A stretch of 64,000 nt of DNA, taken from contig CAVXFK010000018.1 in assembly GCA_963761005.1 (NCBI GenBank), forward strand, positions 294,698 through 358,697, written 5' to 3'. Position numbers and translations under genes: made by a program. Every line of letters begins with the position of its first letter. The stretch's first letter is position 1. The stretch comes from DASWJZ01 sp963761005 (GTDB taxonomy: Bacteria > Pseudomonadota > Alphaproteobacteria > Rhizobiales > Afifellaceae). Of this stretch, positions 36,068 through 44,609 are shown in pieces. A model generated the notes under the pieces. The model ran no database searches. It was not told the DNA's origin and saw nothing but the letters and a program-made list of their open reading frames with translations.

Positions 36068-36706
36068 ATGAAGCGCTTGGCGGAAGGGCTGATCGAAGGT
36101 CTCGATGGGCGTCCGCGCTGTTTCTGGTCGGGCAGCGACGCGCTCTATCTCAGCTACCATGATAACGAATGGGGTCGGCCGGTCGCCGACGACAACCGGC
36201 TCTTCGAGAAACTTTGCCTGGAGGGCTTCCAGGCCGGGCTCTCGTGGATCACGATCCTGAGAAAACGCGAGAACTTCCGCGCTGCCTTCGCCGGATTCGA
36301 TTTTCAAAAGGTCGCACGCTTCAAAGAGCGCGAGGTTGAACGCTGTCTCGCCGATCCCGGCATCGTGCGCCACCGCGGCAAGATCGAATCGGTCATCAAC
36401 AACGCCAAGCGCGCCCGCGAGCTCGTCGACGAAGCGGGCTCGCTCGCCGCCTTCGTCTGGCGCTTCGAGCCGAGCGCGAAGAGCCGGCCGAAGCGCCTCG
36501 ACCGGGCCGCGCTCGCCGGGATGTCGCGATCGCCCGAATCGATGGCGCTCTCGAAGGCGCTCAAGCAACGCGGCTGGTCATTTGTCGGTCCGACCACGGT
36601 CTACGCCTTCATGCAGGCGATGGGGCTCGTCAACGACCACATTGACGGCTGCACCTGTCGGGCAGCTTCGGAGCAGGCCCGGCGCGCCTTCATCCGGCCC
36701 ACTTGA
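36068..36706 (+). CDS. tag: DNA-3-methyladenine glycosylase I
   Basis: A 212-residue base-excision repair enzyme that removes 3-methyladenine from alkylated DNA. It keeps the Tag zinc ligands: Cys in RCFWSGSD, His in SYHDNEWGRP, and His and Cys in VNDHIDGCTC near the C-terminus. The substrate-pocket segments CLEGFQAGLSWITILRKREN and GWSFVGPTTVYAFMQAMG are also present. It stands alone on the plus strand between the L,D-transpeptidase array and the protease-like gene. Confidence 0.95.
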   Translation: MKRLAEGLIEGLDGRPRCFWSGSDALYLSYHDNEWGRPVADDNRLFEKLCLEGFQAGLSWITILRKRENFRAAFAGFDFQKVARFKEREVERCLADPGIVRHRGKIESVINNAKRARELVDEAGSLAAFVWRFEPSAKSRPKRLDRAALAGMSRSPESMALSKALKQRGWSFVGPTTVYAFMQAMGLVNDHIDGCTCRAASEQARRAFIRPT

Positions 36707-36798
36707 CGCTTTGGTGATGGAGCCGGTGTCGCGTCGCGCCCGTTTCAGGCAATATTGGTGGCGGGGGACGCGACAGAGCGCGAGCATACGGAGTCAAT

Positions 36799-37776
36799 AT
36801 GCCGAGCCTGAGCGACTGGCAGATCACGCCCGCCCGACAACCTAAGGCCGGCGAGTATGATTTCGACCTGGAGCGCGCGCTGACCTCGATCGTCGGCCTG
36901 CATACCAAGGTGCCGGAGGACGCCTTCACCGCCGAGGTGCTCGGCACGGAGCGCGGCGGGCACGGCGTCGTCATCCGCGACAACGTCGTGCTCACGATCG
37001 GCTATCTGATCACCGAGGCGGACGAGGTCTGGATCAATCTCGCCGACGACCGCGTCCTGCCGGGCCACCCGATCGCCTACGACCAGACAACGGGCTTCGG
37101 CTTGGTGCGTGCGCTCGGCGCGCTCGACCTGCCGCCGCTGCCACTTGGGCACTCAAGCGCCGCGCTGCCTGGAAGCCGCGTCGTGATGGCGGGCGCCGGC
37201 GGGCGCCGCCATTCGCTCGCCGCGCGCATCGTGGCGAAGCAGGAATTCGCCGGCTACTGGGAGTACGTGCTCGACGAGGCGATCTTCACCGCACCGGCGC
37301 ACCCTTATTGGGGCGGTGCGGCGCTGATCGGCGCCGGCGGCGCCCTGCTTGGAATCGGCTCGTTGCAGGTGGAGCAACGGACGACGGGCGGCGAAGGCGG
37401 CCAGCTCAACATGGCGGTGCCGATCGATCTTCTGAAGCCGATCCTCGACGATCTTCTCTTGACCGGGCGCGCCGGACGCCCACCGAATGCCTGGCTCGGG
37501 CTCTTCGCCACCGATCTCGAAAGCAAGGTGTTCGTGGTCGGCGTCTATGCCGGCGCGCCGGCGGATCAGGCGGGCCTGAAGCCGGGCGATCTGATCCAAT
37601 CCGTCGCGGGGGAGCCGGTCACGGGCCTCGCCGGCTTCTTCCGCAAGGTCTGGTCGCTCGGGCCGGCCGGCGTCGCGGTGCCGCTCATCGTCAGCCGCGA
37701 CGGCGAGACCATCGAAGCCAGCATCGTCTCAAGCGACCGCGAGTTGTTCCTGAAGAAGCCGCGGATGCATTCCTAG
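36799..37776 (+). CDS. HtrA-like (S1C + PDZ) protein lacking the catalytic triad
   Basis: A 325-residue protein with a trypsin-like S1C fold (residues about 25-215) followed by one PDZ domain (about 225-315; GVYAGAPADQAGLKPGDLIQ). All three catalytic positions are replaced when aligned by eye with DegP. His of the TNNHV motif is Tyr69 (VVLTIGYLI), Asp of the SDIAL motif is Gly99 (DQTTGFGLV), and Ser of GNSGG is Trp171 (HPYWGGAAL). There is no signal peptide, unlike most HtrA proteins, so it is probably cytoplasmic. It should bind peptides through the PDZ domain without cutting them. Role unknown. Confidence 0.85.
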   Translation: MPSLSDWQITPARQPKAGEYDFDLERALTSIVGLHTKVPEDAFTAEVLGTERGGHGVVIRDNVVLTIGYLITEADEVWINLADDRVLPGHPIAYDQTTGFGLVRALGALDLPPLPLGHSSAALPGSRVVMAGAGGRRHSLAARIVAKQEFAGYWEYVLDEAIFTAPAHPYWGGAALIGAGGALLGIGSLQVEQRTTGGEGGQLNMAVPIDLLKPILDDLLLTGRAGRPPNAWLGLFATDLESKVFVVGVYAGAPADQAGLKPGDLIQSVAGEPVTGLAGFFRKVWSLGPAGVAVPLIVSRDGETIEASIVSSDRELFLKKPRMHS

Positions 37777-37923
37777 GCGGCTCACGCATCGCGCGCACCG
37801 GCCTGCGTCGATCGAGCCGGCGCAATGGCCCTTCCACCCCGCCACGCGGGCACGCTAACCTGAGTGAAAAGACGCCGCCGGCCCGCACTCGGCACTGGTG
37901 ACCGGCTCCCTGGGAGGTTTCCG

Positions 37924-38781
37924 TTGCCTGATTTTCCGATCGTCGACAGCCACGTCCACCTGCTCGATCCGAGCCGTTTCGGCTACGCCTGGACGGCCGG
38001 GGCGCCTTCGCTCAGAGCCAGGAAGCTTCCCTCCGACCTTGATGCGGCGGCGAAGCCGGTCAGGATCGAGCAGATCGTATTCGTCGAGGTCGACGTCGAC
38101 TATCCGCAGCACCTCGCCGAGGCGGCGTGGGTGGCAAACCTCGCCAAGACGGTCAGGCACGTGACGGGCATGGTCGCGGCGCTGCCGCTCGAGCAAGGCA
38201 CGGCGGTTGAGAAGGACCTCGAAGAGCTCCGAAAGCACAAGATCCTGCGCGGCGTCAGACGCCTGATCCAGAATCAGAAGGACCCCGACTTCTGCATCCG
38301 GTCCGACTTCATCGCCGGCCTGAAGCTGCTCGGTTCCCACGATCTAGCCTTCGACATCTGCGTCTTCCACCATCACCTGCCGAACGTGATCAAGATGGTC
38401 GAAGCGTGCCCGGACGTGCGCTTCGTTCTCGACCATATCGGCAAGCCGGCGATCAAGGATGGGCTTCTCGATCCGTGGCGGGAGAACATGAAGGCACTCG
38501 CGTCGCACGAGAACGTCCACTGCAAGATCTCCGGAGTCGCCAACGAGGCCGACCACAAGAACTGGACGCGCGAGCAGCTGAAGCCCTACATCGCCCACAC
38601 GATCGAGAGCTTCGGGATCGACCGTGTCTTCTACGGCGGCGACTGGCACGTCATGGAGCTGGCGATCCGCTATCCCGAGTGGGTGGCGATCGTCGACTGG
38701 GTCACGGAAGGCGCGAGCGCGGAGGAGAAGCGCAAGCTCTTCCACGACAACGCCGTCCGCTTCTACCGCTTGAACGGCTGA
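37924..38781 (+). CDS. TIM-barrel amidohydrolase (COG3618, lactonase-like)
   Basis: A 285-residue metal-dependent hydrolase of the amidohydrolase_2 type, the group that includes sugar-lactone hydrolases and 2-pyrone-4,6-dicarboxylate lactonase. Metal-binding HxH is seen at once (IVDSHVHLLDPSRFGYAW). Other landmarks are QIVFVEVDVDY, the strand end FDICVFHHHLPNV, FVLDHIGKPAIKDG and the conserved RVFYGGDWHVME (Asp). The best start is TTG at 37924, with GGAGG six bases upstream; the ATG at 37864 lacks a ribosome site. It precedes the FMN dehydrogenase by 7 bases, so they form an operon. Confidence 0.88.
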   Translation: MPDFPIVDSHVHLLDPSRFGYAWTAGAPSLRARKLPSDLDAAAKPVRIEQIVFVEVDVDYPQHLAEAAWVANLAKTVRHVTGMVAALPLEQGTAVEKDLEELRKHKILRGVRRLIQNQKDPDFCIRSDFIAGLKLLGSHDLAFDICVFHHHLPNVIKMVEACPDVRFVLDHIGKPAIKDGLLDPWRENMKALASHENVHCKISGVANEADHKNWTREQLKPYIAHTIESFGIDRVFYGGDWHVMELAIRYPEWVAIVDWVTEGASAEEKRKLFHDNAVRFYRLNG

Positions 38782-38788
38782 CCGCTCC

Positions 38789-39955
38789 ATGGATGCAGAG
38801 ACCCTGAAGCGACGCGTCTACAGCGTCGCCGAGATGCGGAGGCGGGCCGAGCGTGTGCTGCCGAAGCCGGTCTTCGATTTCGCCGACGGCGGCGCGGAAG
38901 ACGAATGGACGTTGAGCCGCAACGAGGCAGCCTACGACCACCTGCAACTCGTTCCGCAGACGCTCCGCGGCGCGGCGGACCGCGATCTCTCCGTCGAGCT
39001 CTTCGGCAAGACGCTGGCGCTGCCGGTGATGATCGGACCGACCGGCCTTTCCGGGCTGTTCTGGCCGAACGGCGAGATCTGCGCGGCGCGCGCCGCTGCC
39101 GCGGCGGGAACCGCGTTTTGTCTCAGCCACGCCTCGGTCTGCACGCTTGAAGAGCTTGCGGCGACCGGCATCTCACCGCGCTGGATGCAGGTCTTCGTCT
39201 ATCGCGACCGCGGCTTCACGCGCGAGCTTGCCGAGCGCGCGCAGGCCGCCGGCTACGATGCGCTGGTCCTGACCATCGACAACCAGCTCACCGGAAACCG
39301 TGAGCGCGACATCAGAAACGGCTTCACGATCCCGCCGAAGCTCGCGCCGCTTGATGTCGCGGCAATGGCGGTCAAGCTGCCCTGGCTCTGGCGCATGCGG
39401 CGCGAATTGAAGCGCATCACCTTCGCGAACTACGTCAAGCCCGGCGACGCCTCAGGGCTGACGCGGCTCGCAGGGCGCGTCGCCGAGATGCTTGATCCAT
39501 CCATGTCGTGGCGCGACGTCGACGAGTTGCGGCGCATCTGGACCGGGCCGCTCATCCTGAAGGGGGTGCTGAGCCCGGTCGAGGCGCGCGAGGCGGCGGC
39601 GCGCGGTGTCGATGGGCTGATCGTATCGAACCACGGCGGCCGCCAGCTCGACGGCGCCGTGTCGTCGGTCGAGGCGCTGCCGGCGGTCGTGGAAAGCGTC
39701 GCCGGACGCATCCCGGTGCTTCTCGACGGCGGCGTCCGCCGCGGCGCGGACGTGGTCAAGGCGCTGGCGCTCGGCGCGCGCGCCTGCCTGATCGCGCGGC
39801 CGCAGCTCTGGGGGCTGTCGGTGGCGGGCGAAGCGGGAGTCGCCCGCGTGCTTGAAATCTTCCGGACCGAGATCGACCGCGTCATGGGCCTTTGCGGCGT
39901 GCGCAGCACCGCAGATATCGGGCCGGACCTGCTTCGCAGCGCGCCGCGGCGCTGA
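38789..39955 (+). CDS. FMN-dependent 2-hydroxyacid dehydrogenase (LldD type)
   Basis: A 388-residue FMN enzyme of the lactate dehydrogenase / mandelate dehydrogenase / glycolate oxidase class, oxidising an (S)-2-hydroxyacid to the 2-oxoacid. The catalytic His lies in LIVSNHGGRQLDGA, with FMN contacts in VLLDGGVRRGADVVKALALGA and the TGLSGLFWPNGE loop early on. The substrate cannot be told from sequence. It lies between the lactonase-like hydrolase and a convergent RraA-type aldolase, which suggests a small pathway for a sugar-acid or hydroxyacid (inference). Confidence 0.92.
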   Translation: MDAETLKRRVYSVAEMRRRAERVLPKPVFDFADGGAEDEWTLSRNEAAYDHLQLVPQTLRGAADRDLSVELFGKTLALPVMIGPTGLSGLFWPNGEICAARAAAAAGTAFCLSHASVCTLEELAATGISPRWMQVFVYRDRGFTRELAERAQAAGYDALVLTIDNQLTGNRERDIRNGFTIPPKLAPLDVAAMAVKLPWLWRMRRELKRITFANYVKPGDASGLTRLAGRVAEMLDPSMSWRDVDELRRIWTGPLILKGVLSPVEAREAAARGVDGLIVSNHGGRQLDGAVSSVEALPAVVESVAGRIPVLLDGGVRRGADVVKALALGARACLIARPQLWGLSVAGEAGVARVLEIFRTEIDRVMGLCGVRSTADIGPDLLRSAPRR

Positions 39956-39958
39956 GCC

Positions 39959-40645
39959 TCAGTCGACCTCGCGCACCCGCCCCGGCGGGATCATGGTCGC
40001 CATGAAGTCGGGCTTCACCAGCCCCGCCTTCACTTTCGCCTCAAGGTCAGCCTCCATTGCGCGCACGTCGGCGAGCCGCTTGATCGTCTCACCGATCTTC
40101 GCGAACGGCACGACCACGACGCCGTCCTCGTCGGCAACGACGATGTCACCGGGCGTGACCGCGACACCACCCACGATCAAGGGGAAGCCCACGGTTCCGG
40201 GCCCGGTCTTCGTCGGAGAGTTGGGCGTGACGCCGGCTGCGAAACACGGCAGCCCGACTGCGCGGATTCCGGGCGTGTCACGCACCAGACCGTCCGTCAC
40301 GAAGGCTGCGATGCCACAATTCTTCATCATGCCCATCACGAGATCGCCGATGACGGCAGTATTGGAGAACGAATCGGTCGCGCAGAGGATGACGTCGCCA
40401 GGCTTTGCCACATCGAGCACGCCGAAGACGGCGAGGCAGTCGGCCGGGCCCGCCTCGCAGGTCAAGGCCGTGCCGCAGAAGGTCTTCGCATCGGCGATCG
40501 GCTTGATGCGGTAGTCGAGCGCGCCGCGGCCATCCATTGCGTCGACGACGTGGCCGGTCAGCGCGCCGTGGAAGGCGGCGAGCTGTTCTGCGCTCGGGCG
40601 CGGGAAGCGGCGGCGGACAGTGAGAAGCGGGGGATCGTCGATCAT
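39959..40645 (-). CDS. RraA-like class II aldolase / oxaloacetate decarboxylase
   Basis: A 228-residue protein of the RraA / HMG-CHA aldolase family. The G-D-(20 residues)-R-D metal and substrate signature is intact: GDLVMGMMKNC at its start and DGLVRDTPGI at its end. This favours a working pyruvate aldolase (4-hydroxy-4-methyl-2-oxoglutarate or 4-carboxy-4-hydroxy-2-oxoadipate aldolase, often with oxaloacetate decarboxylase activity) over the RNase-E-inhibitor RraA. The ATG at 40645 (MIDDPPLLTVRRRF) fits the family; the frame is open further upstream. It converges with the FMN dehydrogenase gene, 3 bases apart. Confidence 0.88.
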   Translation of the reverse strand: MIDDPPLLTVRRRFPRPSAEQLAAFHGALTGHVVDAMDGRGALDYRIKPIADAKTFCGTALTCEAGPADCLAVFGVLDVAKPGDVILCATDSFSNTAVIGDLVMGMMKNCGIAAFVTDGLVRDTPGIRAVGLPCFAAGVTPNSPTKTGPGTVGFPLIVGGVAVTPGDIVVADEDGVVVVPFAKIGETIKRLADVRAMEADLEAKVKAGLVKPDFMATMIPPGRVREVD

Positions 40646-40893
40646 TCCTCGTACCCGTTCGGTTCTTGCGGAAAGGAGGATGGCCCGAAACGCCCGCCGC
40701 GCCAAGCAGCCGGGTGACGCGGGCTTGCGTGTCCCAAGTCCCCGCCCAAGCCTTCGTCCGCGACGTCTCCTTGATCGCGGCGGCGCCACTCAAACCGCGG
40801 ATAACTCCTCGTCCCCCGCGGGGTAGCAGACTCGATTTACACAATCTTAGCTCACTTCCCTCCTTGATGGCGGGTCTTTGCGCGAGGGGGCCG

Positions 40894-42874
40894 ATGCACA
40901 CCGGCTCGATATTCAAGCAGGCGACGGCGAGCGCACGCCGCTCGGCACTGGTCGCGCTCGTGGGCGCGGTCGTGATCGTCGGCGGCTTCCTCGCCGAGCG
41001 GGCCTATTTCCAAGACCGCATCCTCGCGACCACAGAGAGGCTCGTGCAGGCGCACACCGCCGCCGACCTGATCCTGCTGGCCGACGAGCGGCTGACGATG
41101 TCGGCGAACATGGCGACCGCGACAGGCGAAGCACGCTGGATCGATCGCTACGAGGCCAACATCCCACTGATCAACGGCGCCATCGCGGAGGCCGTCGCGC
41201 TGGCGCCGCCGGCGGTCGCCAAACGCTTCGACTCCGAGACGCGGTTCGCCAACGACCGGCTGGTCGAGCTTGAGCGCAAGTCGTTCGACGCGGTCAGAAA
41301 AGGCGACACGGGAACCGCGCGAGCCATCCTCGATGGCCCGGATTATGCACGCTACAAACGGACTCTCAGTGCCGGCACGGCCCGCTTCGTCGACGGCATG
41401 ATCGCATCCGTCACCGCCGAGCGCACCGCGGTGCAGCAGCGCGCGATGATCGCGATCTCGCTCGTGGTGCTCATCTCGGTCGCTGGCGCGGCAATCCTGT
41501 GGCGCGTTCTGACCACGACGCTCAGCAAGTCGGAGACGGTGCTCTTCGAGGCGCAGCGGAAAATCCAGACGCTCGCCATGAACGATCTTCTGACCGGGCT
41601 TGCCAACCGCGCGTCGCTGCGCGAGGCGCTGCACGCAGCGATCGGGCGCAGCGACCGCAACCGCAGCAAGCTCGCGGTGTTGATGATCGACCTCGACCGG
41701 TTCAAGCCGATCAACGACCGCTACGGCCATCTGGTCGGCGACCTCGTCCTGAAAGCGGTGGCGCACCGCATGTCGCGCGTCTTAAGACGCGGCGAGATAC
41801 GGGCGCGCTACGGCGGCGACGAGTTCGTAGCGGTGATCGAATATCCGAGCGACGACGAGATTCCGCGCGTTGTCGGCAAGCGGCTCATCGAAGAGCTGTC
41901 GGAGCCGATGGCCTTCGAAGGCATCACCGTCCAGATCGGTGCGAGCGTCGGCCTTGCCGTCTATCCGACCGACGCGCGCACGGAAGAAGACCTGATCCGA
42001 AAAGCCGACATCGCGCTCTATCGCGTCAAGCAGGAAGGCCGCGGCTCGGTGCGCTTCTACAATTCGAGCATGGTCGCGGAGATCGACGCGCGCGCCAAGC
42101 TCGAGGAGGAGCTGCGCGAAGCGATCGAGCTCGGGCCGGATCGTGCCCTACTTCCAGCCGCTCATCGATCTTGTCACGGGCGAGCTGCGCGGCTTCGAGG
42201 TGCTGAGTCGCTGGGAGCATCCAACCCGGGGCATCGTGCAGCCGGTCGACTTCATCCCGCTCGCCGAGTCGTCAGGGCAGATCGGTGCGCTGACGATGAC
42301 GATTCTGAGATCGGCATGCAAAGCCGCGCTCCCGCTGGCTGACGATCTGTCGATCGCCGTCAACGTCGCGCCGCAGCAGATCCAGGACGAATGGCTGGCG
42401 CCTGGCATTCTCGCCATCCTGAACGAGACCGGCTTCCCGCCGCACCGGCTCGAGGTGGAGCTGACCGAGCACGCGCTCGTCACCGACCTGGCCTCGGCCA
42501 AGCGCGTGATCTCGTCGCTGAAAAGCGTCGGCATCAAGATAGCGCTCGACGATTTCGGCACCGGCTATTCGAGCCTCTGCTATCTGTCGGAGCTTCCCTT
42601 CGACAAGATCAAGATCGACCGCTCGTTCATCAAGACGCTGCACGAGCGGGAGGAGAGCGCCAAGGTCGTGAACGCCATCGTCGGGCTCGGCCGAAGCCTC
42701 GGCGTGACGACGATCGCGGAAGGCGTCGAGACGGAGCGGGAGGCGGCTTTCCTGCGCGAGATCGGCTGCACGGTAGCGCAGGGTTTCCTCTATTCGACAC
42801 CGGTGCCGGCAAGCGAGCTTCAGGCGCTCGTCGCGAGTCTCTCAGCCACACCCCACACGCGCGCCGTCGCCTAA
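40894..42874 (+). CDS. GGDEF-EAL cyclic-di-GMP protein, frameshifted
   Basis: A membrane-anchored c-di-GMP enzyme of about 660 residues if restored. Transmembrane helices near residues 16-34 and about 185-210 flank a periplasmic helical sensor region. The GGDEF domain has RYGGDEF (about residue 305-311), consistent with an active diguanylate cyclase. At 42136-42137 an extra C shifts the frame (EL-GPDRALL). In the next frame the EAL domain begins RIVPYFQPLIDLVTGE. The EAL motif reads FEVLSRW (EVL variant), while KIALDDFGTGYSSL, DKIKIDRSFIK and IAEGVETE are intact. The start at 40894 follows GAGGGGG. It meets the tautomerase gene tail to tail. Confidence 0.9.
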
Positions 42875-43080
42875 GCCGTCTGAGGCTTCGGCGGCGTGCG
42901 CTCCGAGAAGAGCTTTCCGCCCTTCATCTTGTCGGCCTTTGAGGACTCGACGATCTGCACAACGACAGCCTCCGGATCGACGCTGAAATTCTTGACCACC
43001 GCGTCGGTGATATCCCTCATGAGCTGCCGCTTCTTCTCCGGATCGCGGCCTTCGACGAGGTGAATGACGATCTCGGGCAT
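42871..43080 (-). CDS. 4-oxalocrotonate tautomerase-like protein
   Basis: A 69-residue small tautomerase. The residue after Met is Pro (MPEIVIHLVEGRD), the catalytic N-terminal base once Met is removed. The rest follows the family pattern, EKKRQLMRDITDAVVKNFSV and AVVVQIVES. Such proteins form hexamers and interconvert keto and enol forms of 2-oxoacids; the substrate here is unknown. Its stop overlaps the GGDEF-EAL stop on the other strand. It lies 30 bases downstream of the methyltransferase fusion. Confidence 0.88.
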   Translation of the reverse strand: MPEIVIHLVEGRDPEKKRQLMRDITDAVVKNFSVDPEAVVVQIVESSKADKMKGGKLFSERTPPKPQTA

Positions 43081-43110
43081 ATAATGATCCTGTTCGCCGG
43101 AGCGCGTGGC

Positions 43111-44514
43111 TCAACGCGGCTTCCTTAGCCGCATGACGGTGATGTAGCCGAGAAAGACGGCGCATGTCTCCGGCTCGCCGAGCCCCGCCGCCGCGATGAT
43201 CCGCTCGAGCTCTCCACCGAGCTGCGGGCGCACATATTCATAGAAATTCGCGCGCATCGGGATCGACGCGATCAGCCCGTAGAGCCCGCGGGCGCGGGCA
43301 TAGTCGGTGATGACGAGGCGCCCACCCGGCGCAAGCACGCGCCACATCTCACGCAGCGCCTCCGGCTTCACCTCGGAGGGGAGGTGATGGAAGAAATAGG
43401 AGGAGGTGACGGCGTCGGTGGCTTCGTCGGCAAGCGGCAGCGCCTCGGCGATGCCGACCTGGAAATCGGCCGCGACGCCAGCGTCGTGGGCGCGCTCGAT
43501 CGCGAGATCGATCATGCCGGGCGTGGCGTCGATGCCGAGCACGTGGCTTGTGCCGCCGTGCTTGTCGCCAAGCATCGCGGCAGCAGCGACGGCAAGCTTG
43601 CCGGTGCCGCAGCCGATGTCGACGAGGCTTTCGCCCGGCTTGAGCTCGGCCGCTTCGAGCGTCGCCTCAAGGATCGCCTCCTGTTGTCCGAGGCTCAGCA
43701 TGTTCTCCAGACGATCGACCTGCCGCACACGTCCGTCAACGCGGATGCCGCGCGTGCGAGGGCCGGCAAAGCGGATCGGATCGCTGAGCGATCCACCGCC
43801 GCCTGGCGTCGGCGCGCCGGCGCCTGCCGTGCGCATTGCGATCGCGAGCGATGTGATCGCCGCAAGACTCGCCGTCACCGCGATCAGAATTGTCTGCGAC
43901 GAGGCCGCGAGCGCGGGCGACAGCAATTCGTGCACCTCGGTGAAGCCCAGCGCGACAACGGTCGCTGCGATCGTCGGCCAGTCGTTGGAGAGCGCGCGAC
44001 GTACGCTGAAATCGATGCGGAAATCCGCAGCGCTCAAGCGCGACAGACGCGGAAGCCAGCGCGGCACCGCCGCCGCATAAGCGCGGTAAGACTCACCGTA
44101 GCGGGCGCTGAGCTCCTTCTCTTCAACGCGCACCATCGCGGCGTAGATGAAGATGCAGGCAGCGCTGCCGACGAGCACTACCTCAAGCGCTCCGTGCATC
44201 AGAAAGATGCCGATCACAACAAGCAGGCTGCCGAGGTAGCGTGGATTGCGGCAGAGGCCGTAGAGTCCGTTTTCGACGAGGCCTGAACCGACGTCGCCAG
44301 GGCGCCTGACGCCGCCCATCGCAAGCGCGCGGACGGTCAATCCGAGGAGCACCACCGCCAAGGCGACGAAGTCGAGCAGATGCTCCAGATGCTCGCTGCC
44401 GAAGATCGTCTCGTCCGGCACGGCGAGCGAATAGGCGGCGAGCACGACGATCGGAAGGGCACCCCTTCCGTAGCGCAGGAAGATCGTTCCTAGAAACGTG
44501 ACGACGCTGTCCAT
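43111..44514 (-). CDS. Fusion of membrane isoprenylcysteine-type methyltransferase and class I SAM methyltransferase
   Basis: A 467-residue protein with two different methyltransferase domains. The N-terminal half (about residues 1-160) is multi-pass and carries an ICMT/PEMT-like core, ENGLYGLCRNPRYLGSLL and VEEKELSARYGESYRAY...VPRWLPR. After two more hydrophobic helices (about 180-225) comes a soluble class I domain with the SAM motif LVDIGCGTGKLAVAAA, the acidic loop LGIDATPGMID and the post-motif LREMWRVLAPGGRLVITDY, similar to UbiE/MenG types. Substrates are unknown; a lipid or quinone target is plausible given the membrane half (inference). There is no sign of a frameshift joining two genes. 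Confidence 0.87.
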   Translation of the reverse strand: MDSVVTFLGTIFLRYGRGALPIVVLAAYSLAVPDETIFGSEHLEHLLDFVALAVVLLGLTVRALAMGGVRRPGDVGSGLVENGLYGLCRNPRYLGSLLVVIGIFLMHGALEVVLVGSAACIFIYAAMVRVEEKELSARYGESYRAYAAAVPRWLPRLSRLSAADFRIDFSVRRALSNDWPTIAATVVALGFTEVHELLSPALAASSQTILIAVTASLAAITSLAIAMRTAGAGAPTPGGGGSLSDPIRFAGPRTRGIRVDGRVRQVDRLENMLSLGQQEAILEATLEAAELKPGESLVDIGCGTGKLAVAAAAMLGDKHGGTSHVLGIDATPGMIDLAIERAHDAGVAADFQVGIAEALPLADEATDAVTSSYFFHHLPSEVKPEALREMWRVLAPGGRLVITDYARARGLYGLIASIPMRANFYEYVRPQLGGELERIIAAAGLGEPETCAVFLGYITVMRLRKPR

Positions 44515-44609
44515 CTATCCGTCTTCTCCAACGCGCGGCCACCCGACCCGAATTCAACTCTATATCAGCGTGCCGGCCACACCCACTGACCGTGATGCCG
44601 CATCGATGC

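Noticed and set aside
35838..36071. Small plus-strand ORF of 77 codons before tag, and an overlapping minus-strand ORF
   Set aside because: No ribosome site, no recognisable family, composition like a chance frame; the two overlap antisense.
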